This document shows, one piece after another, positions 43,466 through 56,140 of a stretch of 64,000 nucleotides of DNA. The stretch is taken from positions 102,844-166,843 of the forward strand of contig VZTI01000421.1 in NCBI GenBank assembly GCA_013397865.1. Direction: 5' to 3'. Below the pieces are notes generated by a model. The model did not search any database and was not told where the DNA came from. It saw only the letters and a program-made list of their open reading frames with translations. Origin of the DNA: Struthidea cinerea. Lineage: Eukaryota > Chordata > Aves > Passeriformes > Corcoracidae. The position numbers were made by a program, and so were the translations under genes. How positions within the stretch are numbered: position 1 is the stretch's first letter; each line of letters starts with the position of its first letter.

Positions 43466-45770
43466 CTGGACAGCAAGAACATGACATGGAACTAGTGAGG
43501 GATGAAGCCCAAAAGTTGCCTTTGAGCTGTTCCCAAACTAATTAGTTTGAGGAAAATCCTTTTTAATCTATCCTTTTTTTTTTTTTAATTATTTTTTTAT
43601 TTCCCTCTTTTTTTTTCCTTTTTAGGAGTGGGGAGAGGTTTCTCCCTGCTGCTAAATCCAGTGAAAGCTGCTCCATCAGGGGAAGCTGGCAGAAGCCACC
43701 CCTCCATCACCCTCTCCTTTCTGCTGAAGGCAACTGAAACTGGTTTTGTTTTTCTTCTGTCTGATGCCATTAATTCAGACTCAGTGACCTTCCCCCTCAG
43801 ATCTCCAAAGCCAACAGGGCTGGACCCGGTTTCACGTGGCAGCCAGGCAGGTTTTAAACCTCACAATACCCCGGCTGCCTTCCTGCTGAGCTCATGTTCT
43901 GCGGGGCAGACGTGTCCGTGCCCATGCACTCGGCAGCACTGGGATCCTTTCCGAAGGCATCCACATCCCCCTTGGCTGTGCTGCTGAATTTTAGGAACTC
44001 TCTGAACACAACGCCAGGTTTAGAAACCAGCAGGGGCTTTGTTTGGATAAGAAGAAAGTCGGGGGTTGATTTCCACAAGTTTTGGGGATGGCCTTGCTGG
44101 GGAATCCTCAATTCCAAAGCCAACAAGGCCGAAATAAAGGGACAATCCTTCCAGGAGTGCAGCAGTTATCCTGGGAATGTCAGATCTCCGAGGTGACTCA
44201 GCCTGGTTACACTGATTTATTCCTTGCTGCTCCCGAAGGCACCTCCTACTTTTTGTTTCCCACTGTTTATTTGTTCTTTTAAGGCTGTGTCAGCGTTGAA
44301 TTGAGGGGAAGCAGTGGAAATAAGGAACCTGAATGATCAGTGCTTTGTTTAACATCGTTGGTAACTTCATAGGCCTGGCTTAGGGGAGGAATCCGTGCCT
44401 GGATATTGGGGAAAGCTCAGATCCCAACAGGAGAACGTGCTTTGAGAAGCGGGGGGGGGGACACAAGGCTGGGTTGAAAAGTTGGGATGTCAGAAATCAG
44501 ATCCCGGTAAAGTCAGTGCCAGAGCCTGTGTTCCTTGAAAGGGAAGGTATGTGAGGAGGTGTTAACTCGCCCTGCTCCCGGCTGGAGCCGCTCCACGCTT
44601 TTTTAAAAGCTGAGCACACCATCCTGAACTCCCGTGCCTCGTGTAAAGCTCCAGGGTCTTGGGTTTAAACATTTTGTCATGCTTGCAACTGCTGAGAAAG
44701 CTGCAAGTTACTCAGAATCCACTGGTTTTGTTACTTCATGGTTTCTGTCGCATTTCGTTTGGTGTTGCCATGAAAAGATACATTTAAATACTTGCCTGGT
44801 TCGGTGGAAAAATTCCCCGGAAAATAACCACGTTCTGCAAGCTGGGCAGGAGGCAAAACCAGTGTGTTTTCACGCGTGCAGAAAAGCCCCAGCACCAGCG
44901 ACAGGGGTGGGAAGTGTCTCAAAACCCCACTTTGGCAGGACTGAAGAAATATTCCCACATGGTTTTAGCAAATCAGTTTAACTGTGAACGCTGCTTGAGT
45001 CACTGGTCACTGCTTGAATTTCCCCCGGCGTAAAACCGAGACTTGAGCCTCGCCAGATGGAACAAAAGATACCCTAAAAGTGAGCTGATGAGCAATAATG
45101 TGCTCCTAACGATCCCTTTCATCCCTGGGAAGGCACCACTTTGCATTTCAAGGTTTGCCACAACTGTGCTTTCGCTCTGAAATCAGGAAATATGCTGACC
45201 CTGCGCAAAGCCCTGCCGAGTTTATTGACCACCAGCATTTAAACCATCTGCCCGTCTTAGATCTAAACTCAATTTTACACTTTCAGGGAATAGATTGTGG
45301 AGGAGAGGGGTGTGTTTGGCTCTTGTGGTGTGTCCTAGAGGGTCAGATCCTCGTGTTGGGATTTGGAGCTGCTCTCCCTGAGCTGCATCGCAGCAATTCC
45401 CGTGCTCGCACCTTGATTTGTGCAGCTCCTCAGGTGTGGTCCCAAACTGCTGGAGCGTTTTAAATGCCAGTTCTCTGGAAAAAATCAGGATCTTTCCTCA
45501 CTTCAGCAGGATTTATTGGAAAAGGCTGAGGGGTAAGCAAAGATTTGCCTGTTACACCTGTTTAGATGTGGCAAGAAATGGGTTTGTGGAGTTTGTGCAG
45601 GGATTCTATCACGGCAAAGTGCCTCGAGAGAGCCCAGGTGCTGCTGGAGCCTCTTCTCAGCGTTGTGCACGTGGCTTTGGGGCCTTTTTTCCATTCGTTT
45701 TTCTCTGGAGTTGGTTGGATGAACGGGAACTGTGTGTGAGAAGAGCTTATGTTAGAACACAACAAACCTG
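43465..45770 (+). other. UBE2H: UBE2H intron 1, unique stretch
   Basis: About 2.3 kb with T-runs near 43569-43616 and a G-run at 44451-44460. No gene or interspersed repeat recognised. Confidence 0.45.
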
Positions 45771-45774
45771 ATCT

Positions 45775-45850
45775 GGGGAAGGTGCCTGTGGCAGGGAGTG
45801 GGAATCAGATGATCTCTAAGGTCCCTCCCACACCAAAATTCCATAATAAC
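45775..45850 (+). mobile_element. Very short CR1 LINE tail
   Basis: AAGGTGCCTGTGGCAGGGAG followed by GATGATCTCTAAGGTCCCTC and AAAATTCCATAA: the last 75 bp of a CR1 on the plus strand. Confidence 0.7.
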
Positions 45851-47890
45851 TGGAGTCCAAACCAGCATCTCTGTTTTATTAGAGGCAAATTTTAGTCCTG
45901 TGTTGATAAATATTCAATTTGCTATTGTTTGCTTATTTTTAGACTTTCATCTGTTTGCAGAGGCTTCCTGCTCAGTGTGGCTGGGGTGCAACAGGATTCT
46001 GCAGGGTCAGGAGATGCATTAATGTGGGTTTTTTTTAAGAGTTTTGGAATTTTTTTCAGCTCAGTAGCCATTGAGTCCTTAAATTGTCCTCTGTGGCTCT
46101 TGGTGGCTTCCAGAGTCACAGATTTCTCTGTTGCCACCTGAAGTTCAGTGTCATTAAGGCATTTCAGGATATTCTGTGTGCGAGTTTCTCCAGCCAGTTT
46201 TCTCCAGACTTGGAAGGCACCAGAGGTGAAACCTGGGATGGAGGAACTCCATAATCCTCTGCAGGTTTTGTTTTATTTCCAGTGGCAGCTGGGAATGTGC
46301 TGCTGAGCATCCCAGGAAAAGGTGGATGGGGCTGTGATGCTGAAGGCTTTGACACTCCTTTACAAGGTCCCTCAAACAGCAGAAAAACCCTGAAAGAGGG
46401 TGGGGAATGTTCCCATAATTCTTGCAGGATGGATCAGAAGCTGAAACCACTTGGCTCAAGCAGATCCTTTGGCTACAGGTGTGAAATAATCCCCACCTTT
46501 CCCATTTTGGGTCTCCTGAAGTCACCCGGAAGGCAGCAGGACTTTGCCACGTGCACATCCCTCTCTTAGGAAGTGGCTGGAGCCGCCACAGGCGTCACAG
46601 AAACCCACATCAACTGGTTTTTAGGTCATTACCAGACTGGACTAAATTTAGCCTGTGAGCCAGAAGTGGGAGGTTTTGTATCCAAATTCCTGCCCCATCC
46701 CTATTTCTGGAGCATCTGGGCTGTGCCCTACACCCAGTCCTGCCTCTGCTGAAATCCCTGTTTCCTTTTAATCACACAGGGCAGGGACAACGCTGGGCTT
46801 GGGTTGGGAAGTTCCTGAATGAGGAAGTGGAGGTGGAATTGCAGGGAAGAGTAACAGGACACGGAGCTTCCTTGTGGATGATGGGCTTGAGTCCCATGTG
46901 GGGCTGACAGTGCGGCCAAGAGGAGAATCCTGTCCCATTTTTGTTCATGGATCAGCTGCATATCCCCAAAACTGTGGCTTGCTGAACTCTGGTTGCTGCT
47001 GGAGATTTGTGTAGGTTTAGGGTGGGAACAGCTCGGAGTAACGGGAGAAAACCACTTTTCTCATTACCCTTTAAATTTATCTCAAGGAAGGAATGTTCCC
47101 ACTTTTTTTTTTTTTTTTTCTTCCTTTTTCCAAGCCCTACATCTCAATTTTTGCTAAAATTGCCAAATGGCAGAGATGAGTTAAGGGGAGGAAAATAAGT
47201 CACTGTGGCAGCACAAGGGAAAATTGCTGGGAGCAGTGTGCTGGTTCTGTAATTCCAAGCTGTCTTTATTTTAACTTCCTTGATTGTCGCAGGATTCTGG
47301 TGCTTTGCAGCAGCACACTGGTTAATTGGGTTGTTGTTTTTTTTGTGGATTAGTAATAATGTCCTCCAAAATGGCTTCAAGTGTGTCAAGGCTGCTTAAT
47401 TCTGATTTATTAAAGAAGGCTGTGATAAATGTGTGTCTTTGAAACCCTGGCTGGCTCTGCCGGAGGTCACCTGGAATTCAGAGCATCTGGCAGAGGTCGG
47501 CTCCAGGCTTTTTGTTCTGTGCTGGGGAAAACTCGGGGGTTTTTATCAGCTCCTCTCTGAAGGAGGAGACACTTCAAACTTGGTGACAAAATCCCACTTT
47601 TCAGGCAGCTGCACCTGCTAACGACTAAACTGTTAATTAGTTTTTAGTGCCATTGCAGTGGTGTTCCTTTGTCTCGTCTAGAATGGTGATTCAAAGAGAT
47701 GATGTCAAGGAATCTTCTGTTTCAGCTGAATTTAACTCATTATGAGAAAGCTCTGCCTTCACTCCAAAGCTCCCCACCACTGCCTAAAAGCTGGGGATAG
47801 CAGTGTCCTGACAGCACCATTTATCCTGACAGTGTGGGGTTTATTCCAGGGCTGAATCCAAAGCTCAACTCGGATTTTAAATTGACTGCT
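45850..47890 (+). other. UBE2H: UBE2H intron 1, unique stretch
   Basis: About 2 kb without a recognised repeat, apart from a T-run at 47105-47119. Confidence 0.45.
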
Positions 47891-48202
<312 letters not shown>

Positions 48203-48859
48203 GTGATCCACATAACAAACTCCAGGTATTGTTATTCCTGCGGGAAACCTCCAGGCGAGTTTTTCTTCCTGCGGCTCTCAGAAACACGAGGACATAAATT
48301 TCGGGATGGCTGATTTGTAAAACTCCCCTGGGCTCTGTCTTTCACACGAGTGCTGAGCCTCTCGTTAGGGAGTTGAGAGGGAAGTGGGATAATTAAGCCG
48401 GAGCAGATGTGCTAGAACAAGATACTGGAGCAGGAGCAGGAGCGTGGATGAGCTGCTCCTGATTCCAGCGGATGCAAACTCACTCCTCTGTCCTGGTTTT
48501 CCTCTCCAAGTGGATTTGGTGCTTCCGGTTAGGGAACTTTGCTTCCGAGAGCTTCCAGCAGTGAGAGCACCTTCCAGACTCTCCCAGGGAAATACCCCAG
48601 TCTTTCTGCAGCCCTTCCACCTCTACATCGTGGAGGTTATTTTGGAGGAATCTGCCTGGCCACAGTGACAAGGACTTTGTGTTCTGTGTTCCTGTGTTTC
48701 ACTCGCTGCTGTTCTGCTGGTCTTGTTATAAAAAAAATTCCCTTTTTCCCTTCCTCTGGTCGTGGTGGTGTCACCTGTGCCAAAGTGGCTTTAATGAATC
48801 CTTCCGGTGCCTGAAGGGGTCTTGTAAAAGGAGGGAGAGGGACTTTGGAAGGGCTTGGA

Positions 48860-49128
48860 GGGACAGGACAAGGGGGAATGGCTGTAAGCTGAAAGAGGGG
48901 AGTTTTAGATGGGATATCGGGAAGGAATTCCTGGCTGGGAGGGTGGGGAGGGGCTGGAATGGAATTCCCAGAGAAGCTGTGGCTGCCCCTGGATCCCTGG
49001 CAGTGTCCAAGGCCAGGTTGGACGGGGCTTGGAGCATCCTGGGACAGTGGAAGGTGTCCCTGCCCATGGCAGGGGATGGATGTGGATGAGGTTTAAGGTC
49101 TCTCCCAACCCAAACCATTCCATGATTT
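48860..49128 (+). mobile_element. CR1 LINE 3' fragment
   Basis: Plus orientation: GGGAAGGAATTCCTGGCTGG, GCTGTGGCTGCCCCTGGATC, GGGCTTGGAGCATCCTGGGA and the terminal CCCAACCCAAACCATTCCAT. Confidence 0.9.
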
Positions 49129-49129
49129 T

Positions 49130-49850
49130 AACCCCTGCCTTCCTGAGAAACACTGACATCAGAGGCTTCCCATAGTCAGAGAAACCCATGGTGCTTGAGA
49201 ACAGCCTGGACCTCTTCCTTCTGCTTCTGGTGCAGCTGCTGAGCAAAGGACAATCTTCAAAGCCTGGAAACCATAAAAAAAAAATCTAGAAATAGCTGTT
49301 TTCCATGCCTGCCTTCAGCAGCTATCCCGGGATTTGGGCACCCTCCACTCTTGGCTCTGGTGCTGCCCCAGCTCTGCCTGGCTGTGGTTTTGTTGGTGCT
49401 GGCGAGCTCCAGACTTCCCAGACATTCCCACCTCCAAACAAAGCTCCCAAGGCTTTGCTGGCTCCTTCCTTGGCAGCCTCCGGGCGCAGCCCCGCTCCTG
49501 CCTTTCCGCTGCACACGGAAGCTCGTGGGGGGATCATTGTTCATTCTAAGCGTGGCTCTCTCATGTCTTCCTCTGGAACACAATGTATCTTTAGACCTTT
49601 AAACTTGCAGGAAAATCCTGTGCAATTAATCCCCTGGGAAAGGCCAAAAACCCCTCGGAAGCGCTCAAGACTTGAAGCCACTCTTTTGTGGGTGAGTGTT
49701 GTGATGGTGGGAGCTGGATGCAGGAGGAATTGCTGGGATTAAAGGAAGCACCAGCCTGATTTCCTGAACTCCCAAGTCTGAGAAATGAACTTTTTGCGGG
49801 TGGTTTGGTGATTACATAACCCCTTGTCAGTCTTTTAAATTTACATTCTA
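49130..49850 (+). other. UBE2H: UBE2H intron 1, unique stretch
   Basis: About 700 bp between CR1 tails. No exon or repeat recognised. Confidence 0.4.
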
Positions 49851-49854
49851 AGCT

Positions 49855-49970
49855 GCATTGGCCAGGCTGGGTGGAACCTGGAGCGGCCTGGAGTAGTGGA
49901 AGGTGTCCCTGCAGGTGGAACTGGATGGTTTTAAGGTCCATTCCAACCCAAACCATCCTGTGATTCCAGT
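49855..49970 (+). mobile_element. Short CR1 LINE tail
   Basis: TGGCCAGGCTGGGTGGAACC, then GGAAGGTGTCCCTGCAGGTG and CATTCCAACCCAAACCATCC. Plus orientation, diverged. Confidence 0.82.
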
Positions 49971-50819
49971 TTTCCAGTGTTAATGGCTTGATGGATGGGA
50001 ACAACTTGTACTGACCCTCTGCCCAACCTTGGAAATTGTGTATTTGTATTTTCTCAGGACTGATCCATGTGGTGGAATCCCACCTGACTTGGCAGAAAGC
50101 TGAGTGATAGATTTATTAATGAACCCTTTAAATAGCGATGGCCAAATGCACTGGGCAAAAATCTGGGACAAACCCACTTGTGCAGCTTGGCTGTTCCCAG
50201 CCAGCACTGGGATGTTGGATGTCTTTATGGGATCCACTGGGGAAGCCACAGTGCCCCATTGCCCTCATTCCATAGGAAGGATCAAGAGGATAATTGATTT
50301 AATAGCCCTGACAGTGACACATTGGATTGCTGGAGGAATTTCTGTACAAAACTCAGGCATGCAGGAAACTCCTACACCTTTTCCTGTAGCAACACTGGGC
50401 TGCAGCTTCCTGGTGTGTGGGATGGTGGTGTTTTTATATTGCAGGTGGCCTGGAAAGAAGGAAAACTTTATAAACTTCAGCTGTGTGTAACCAGGCTGCT
50501 TGTTCCTAAATCACTTGGGGTTTTTCTGCTTTGGTTTGAGAGAAAACAGGGAAATTGTGGTTGTTTTAACTTCACCGTGCCTGTGATTCGGGTTTGGAGT
50601 TTGGGCTAAAAACCCAACAAAATAGTGTGTAAATCCTGCCTGAGCTGCTCCTTTAAAACACTTTGAACGTAGCCAAGGAGGGGGGAAGCAAATCTGATCC
50701 CTCTGGAAGTTCTGGCAGCGCTCCTTCCCGCAGCAGAGAAGGGAACAAATCCCATCCTCCGGGGTTTGGGAGGGATCTGTAAAAGGCCCAGCACCCTCAG
50801 GTCCCCAGCACCGGAATAT

Positions 50820-51000
50820 TCCCACGGGGGGTTGGAAGGGACTCTGCAACACAACCCCACGCTGGAGAGAACTCTGTTTTCCTTGGTGTTAGAGGTGCTT
50901 GGGGAGCAGGACAGGAAAAATCCCACTGGATTTCGTTCCTGGCAGGCCATGGAGGGCTGTTGTAATACCTTACCCCAATGCCAAAGGAGCAGGATCCTGA
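50820..51000. repeat. Duplicated segment, copy 1 (UBE2H intron 1)
   Basis: From about 50826 (GGGTTGGAAGGGACTCTGCA) to 50998, sequence is closely similar to 52168-52325. Both have ACTGGAGAGAACTCTG-like and CTTGGTGTTAGAGRNGCT landmarks and a CTGGCAGGCCAYGGAG ending. Not assigned to a known family. Confidence 0.85.
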
Positions 51001-51489
51001 CCAGGACTGCAAATGGGTTTCAGATGAGCCTTTCCAAGGTGTGGGTGCTGCCTCAGCACTTAAGGAAGGATTTTGGGTGCAGGCCCCTGCCGTAGGCTGG
51101 ATGTTGATGTTCATCCTGATTTCCCACTGCTTGGGAGCCGGTCTGTGCCTTCTCTGCTGCACCTGAGAATCAGAAGAGCAGATTTTTCAATTGTCCTTGA
51201 AAAAACTGTATTTTTAATAGTGTTTTGAAAGGAACAGAAATCCCCAGGTGCCTCAGGAATGATCCACCCTGAAGAAAAACCACCTGTAGCTGGGCGAGCC
51301 TTGTGTATTCCTTCAAATTGGGGGGTGGGAAATCTGCATTGAAGCCAACCCATGATTTTCCCCTGTGTTACTTTAGCTTAAGGGAATTGCACTAATCTCG
51401 AGCTTAATTTCCAAATCCAGTTGGCTTTTATTTCCTACACCCATGCTGGAGAAATCCCAGTGGGTCTGGAGATTTGTTTTAAAGCTCTT

Positions 51490-51806
51490 TTCTTTGAGGA
51501 TTGGCAGGTAAGAACCCTTCTCCAGGAAGGCTCAGAACTGCTGGAGCTTCCTCAAGTAGCAAAGAATTCTGGGACGAACAACTGGGGAATGGCCTGAAAC
51601 TGGAGGGGGTAAGTTTAGATTCAATCTTAGGAAGAAATTCTTCCCTGTGAGGGTGATGAAACCCTGGCCCAGGTTGGCTGGATCCCTGGAATTGTTCAAG
51701 GGGGCTTGGAGCAACCTGGGATAGCCCAGGTGTCCCTGCCCGTGTCAGGGGTGGCACTGGATTGGCTTTAAGGTCCCTTCCAATCCCAAATTTTATGATT
51801 CTATGA
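51490..51806 (+). mobile_element. CR1 LINE 3' fragment with intact terminal repeats
   Basis: AAGAAATTCTTCCCTGTGAG, GGGGCTTGGAGCAACCTGGG and a tail ending TTATGATTCTATGAAAT, the classic CR1 3' end (ATTCTATGAT-type octamers). Confidence 0.88.
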
Positions 51807-52167
51807 AATATCAGTTATTCCCTCTTCTTCAGGGGACAAATGACCTCCAAAATACCTTTGGGACACCTCCACACCTGGGTGGGAGGCAGTTCCCCACTGG
51901 GAGTTTGGATTTTAAGCACAAAAGCCAATTCTTGTTGTATTAAAGTTGAAGCAGCTTTGGGAGCACCAGAGCTGCCTGATTTTCACTGGCACTGTTTATT
52001 TCTGTGCTTGCTCTGAGCTCTCAGTCTGGTTTAGTGTTCAAGCCCAGCTTGCCCAGGCTGGATTTTCAAACAGCTGGTGCTGCCCCAGTTCTGAAAGCCG
52101 TGGTTCCCAAACTCCTCTCCCAAAGCCCGGTCCAGGTGGGACCAGGAAATGCATCCCTGAGTATTTC

Positions 52168-52325
52168 TAGTGGGGCTGGAAGGAACTCTGCAAAACAACC
52201 CCACACTGGAGAGAACTCTGTTTCCCTTGGTGTTAGAGAGGCTGAGGGAGCAGGACAGGAAGAATCCCACTGGATTCTGCTCCTGGCAGGCCACGGAGAG
52301 ATCCCGTCAGGATCCTGAGCAGGAT
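52168..52325. repeat. Duplicated segment, copy 2 (UBE2H intron 1)
   Basis: The second copy of the segment at 50820-51000, in the same orientation and about 1.34 kb away. It diverges slightly and lacks a short piece present in copy 1 near 50960-50985. Confidence 0.85.
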
Positions 52326-52329
52326 TTTA

Positions 52330-54145
52330 GAAGTGTTTCCTCCCCCTTGTGATGTTTCAGCAGTTCAAGGCTCATTTTGTTTGTGGGAAGCCTCTCTCAG
52401 GGCTGATTTTTCGTGGAGCATCCCAGCGTGGAGTGTTGATTAAACCAATTCTCAGGATTCCCTGGTTTCACACTTCCTCGAGTCAGTGTTAGGCTGTAGT
52501 TTGAGCTGAGGATCAGCATCTTCTTCCTGAGTCTCTGTGGCCCAATTCAGCATCTTTTGCAGGCGAGGAAAGATGCTGGCAATGGGCAGCAGAGAGGATG
52601 TGGAATCTGCCTCCAGAGCTGGACCTGCTCCATGCCAAAGCTAAAATTAAGCTTAAAATATTTCCTTTGACACTTTCTCCTTCCTGCCACTGAACTCTTT
52701 GTTTAAAATCAAGACCTTGACATAATTCTAGTTTGTTTGTTTTTTTTTTTTTCCTAAATAAGCCCTTGCCAAAGCTCAGCTCTTGGCCTCCTCTGCATCT
52801 GCTTTGAGTGCAAACATCTCATCCCAAGGGCTTTGCAGCGGGAGGAGATGGATGTTTGTCCCTTTGGGGCTTCATGTCACCATTGCTGAGGTGCTTTGAG
52901 GCGCTTTCTGAATGACTGTGGAGGTTTCTGGGAGTAAAAAAGCATTTCAGTAAAATCCACAAAAACCTAACCCAAACTCCCCTTGAAGGAAAAGGCCACA
53001 TCTTAAAATAAGACTTTTTTTCTTCCCCCCTGAAGACTAAATTAGAGAAGTATTGGAATATATCAGAGCAATCTGCTTTTAACAGACCTGCTGCATTCTT
53101 GTAAAGCACGTGGTGAGGCCCAGCCCCAAAATACACTCAAATCTTGGGCTTGGTGTGTCAGGTCTAGCACAGCTTTGGGGTCACGCTCAGTCCTGTGGTT
53201 TCACGACCACGCTTTCTCTTTCACAAGAGTTTCAGCACTTCTTGAATCCTCCCAAAGAGGAAACGAACCGTTGCCAGCACACCTGGAAGAAGCAACGACT
53301 GTATTTTCTCCTTCTGATATTTCACTGAAAACACACTTGAAATTTCTGGCTGCTTTGAGAAGTTGATTATTTGTACGTGAAACGCTCAATTCCACCAGTA
53401 TGTCCCATCTCCATGGAAACCAACTTCTCCTGGTGGGAGCTGGAGTGATGCAAATATTAAATCTGGTGCTTCAGCTCGGGGACAGATGTGTGGCCTCCTA
53501 AACTACTCCAGCTCCATCCTCCCTGCTCCTGGATCCAGCTCTGGCTTCCCCCTGAGCTGAAACTCAGAGTAGTGAGTTGTTCTGGTTCCTGATTATTCCC
53601 AGCTCTCGTGGAACTCCCCTGGGAAACTCAGGCATCAGGTCTGAGTCGTATCCTGAGGATGTTTTTGCCTCTCCAGTTATCCCAGAGAAGTCCACGTTGT
53701 CTGGTCCTTCCCCAAACAGTGCAGGTCCCTCCCTGTAGGATCCATTTAAGGAGTTTGCTCATTGACAGTTGCTTCTAATTAGGTGTTAATTGCACCTCTT
53801 GGATCCCCGTTCAGCTTTTCCAGAGATTCAGAGAAATCTTGTGCTTGTGGAGGCAGCTCTGTCACGTTGTGGTCACTCATAGGGACATCACTTCAGCTTT
53901 ATTGATCCCAACTCCAACTCCTTTCCATCAAATCCAATCCCTTTAGAATTCCTGTGCCAACTTCTTCTCGCCTTGACTGATGCATCTCCCTGCCAGGACT
54001 CATGGTTTAAAGGGATTGGAATCCATGGATGGGATGGAGGGAATTCCTGGTGCCACCACTGCAATTAAATAGTGGCCCATCCTGTGGAAGCTGAGCACAG
54101 TTTTAGACAAGTCTGCTCCCATCCGTTTAATGCAAAAAATAAAAT
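52330..54145 (+). other. UBE2H: UBE2H intron 1, unique stretch
   Basis: About 1.8 kb with no recognised repeat apart from a T-run at 52740-52752, and no exon. Confidence 0.45.
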
Positions 54146-54149
54146 ACAG

Positions 54150-54590
54150 GATCATGGAATCATTTAGGTTGGGAAAGGCCTCTGAGTCCATGGAGTCCAA
54201 CCATTCCCAGCACTGCCAGGGCCACCACTGCCCCATGTCCCCAAGTGCCACATCCACAGGGTTTTAAATCCCTCCAGGGATGGCGACTCCACCCCTGCCT
54301 CAGGCAACCCCTTCCGGTGCCTTACAACCCTTTCCGTGGAGAAATTTTCCCTAAAATCCACCCTGGCCCAGCCTGAGGCCGTTCCCTCTCCTCCTGTCCC
54401 TGTTCCCTGGGAGCAGAGCCCGACCCCCCCCGGCTGCCCCCTCCTGTCAGGGAGTTGTGCAGAGCCACAAGGTCCCCCCGGAGCCTCCTTTTCTCCAGGC
54501 TGAGCCCCTTTCCCAGCTCCCTCAGCCGCTCCTGGGGCTCCAGCCCCTTCCCAGCTCCCTTCCCTTCCCTGGATAAAAGATCCAGTACGT
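54150..54590 (-). mobile_element. CR1 LINE 3' fragment
   Basis: GGATCATGGAATCATTTAGG, then CATGGAGTCCAACCATTCCC, CCCCAAGTGCCACATCCACA, TTTCCCTAAAATCCACCCTG and CAGAGCCACAAGGTCCCCCC. Minus orientation; same subfamily as the plus copy at 15.69-16.05 kb. Confidence 0.9.
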
Positions 54591-55530
54591 ACCTGCCTTC
54601 TTTTTTTCTCAAGTTGAAACTTCTTAAGGGAGCAACAGAGAGTTGGGGAGGGCAGTGAATGAATTTATTTCCCACAGGAAAAGGGCAGCGCTGTTCCATC
54701 CAGTGTGGAATGAGATGCACCTTGTCTTCCTGTGGTGGATCTGGTGAAGGAAAACCAGGTTTGGAGCCTGGAGTGGAGGGAAAATGCTGACTTCAGTTTC
54801 TGCTGGGTTCAGAGCAGCCAACTCGTCTGCAAAGTGTCTCCAGGGAAAAGCTGACTTCTCCTTCTACCTTTTCCTTATTACTCCAGTTTCTTGGCACGAA
54901 GATGGGTGGAAATCAGCCAGATGTAAATCACCACGAGCTCCAAAGAAAGCAAGCCAGGCTGGAGGCTTTGCTGGAACAGCATTTCTTTCTCCCCAAATCC
55001 CTGTTTTCATCCGGAAGGTGCCTTTTGGTTCACAGGGAAGCGCCTCTCGATGGGGTCAGTGGTGACTAAGGGGTTTGTCTGGGGGAAATTTGCCATTCTG
55101 AGGTGAAATTGGGAAGGGTGCCTGTGGAATAATTTAAGAATTCTTGTGTGATTTCTTACCTCGGGCAGGTAAAACCTGGTAGAGAAGTGGCCAGGAAGGG
55201 TTTTTTCAAAGCAAAGCTGCGTTTCTAACCAGGAAACTCTTGTGTGCAGTAAAATGAAAACTCAGCAGCCGAGCACAGGTTGCTGTGCAGTTATTAATTC
55301 ACAATTCCTGTCCTTGCAGGGCATTTTTGGCAGCAAAGGGAACCGGTGTTGTCTTACAAGGAGTGGAACCCCCTCTGTGTCGTGGTGTCCCTGGTTCACT
55401 TGTCACAGGCATCAGCGGAGGTGTTTGTCCTCAGAGCTTTCCAGGAGTGCCTTGCTGTCCTTTTTCTGTGCTCTGTAGGATTGAAATCAGTTTTGTGGCT
55501 TTCAGAAATGTGGGATTCCTGGACAAGTCC
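54590..55530 (+). other. UBE2H: UBE2H intron 1, unique stretch
   Basis: About 940 bp; no repeat or exon recognised. Confidence 0.4.
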
Positions 55531-55534
55531 AGTT

Positions 55535-56140
55535 CAGAGTCACAGAATCCCAGAATGGTGTGGGTTGGAAGGGACCTTTAAGATCATCCAGTGCCTGCCA
55601 TGGGCAGGGACACCTTCCACTATTCCAGGCTGCTCCAAGCCCCAGTGTCCAGCCTGGCCTTGGACACTGCCAGGGATCCAGGGGCAGCCACAGCTGCTCT
55701 GGGAATTCCATTCCAGCCCCTCCGCGTCTTCCCAGCCAGGAATTCCTTCCCACCCTCCCAGCCAGGAGTTCCTTCCCAAGATCCCATCCAGCCCTGCCCT
55801 CTGGCAGTGGGAAGCCATTCCCTGGGTCCTGTCCCTCCAGCCCTTGTCCCCAATCCCTCTCCAGCTGTCCTGGAGCCCCTTTAGGCCCTGCAAGGGGCTC
55901 GGAGCTCTCCCTGGAGCCTTCCCTTCTCCAAGGGAACATTCCCAGCTCTCCCAGCCTGGCTCCAGAGCAGAGGGGAGTCTTTGGAGCATCTCTCTGGCCT
56001 CTCTCCAGCAGCTCCAGGTCCTGCTGCTGTTGGCCCCAGGGCTGGGGCAGCTCTGCAGGTGGGGTCTCGTGAGGGCAGAGTAGAGGGAGAAGCCAGAGGA
56101 AGGTTGGGATTTGCCCCAGGGGTGTGAGGATAAACCCCAG
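55535..56140 (-). mobile_element. CR1 LINE 3' fragment, about 600 bp
   Basis: GGGTTGGAAGGGACCTTTAA at the left edge, then CTGCTCCAAGCCCCAGTGTC, CCTGGGTCCTGTCCCTCCAG and GTGGGGTCTCGTGAGGGCAG. Long and well kept; very similar over its length to the copy at 8125-8720. It carries a short internal duplication near 55731-55778. Confidence 0.92.

Noticed and set aside
45418..45771. A 117-codon ORF in UBE2H intron 1
   Set aside because: No recognisable domain, no splice context, and chance length for this composition.
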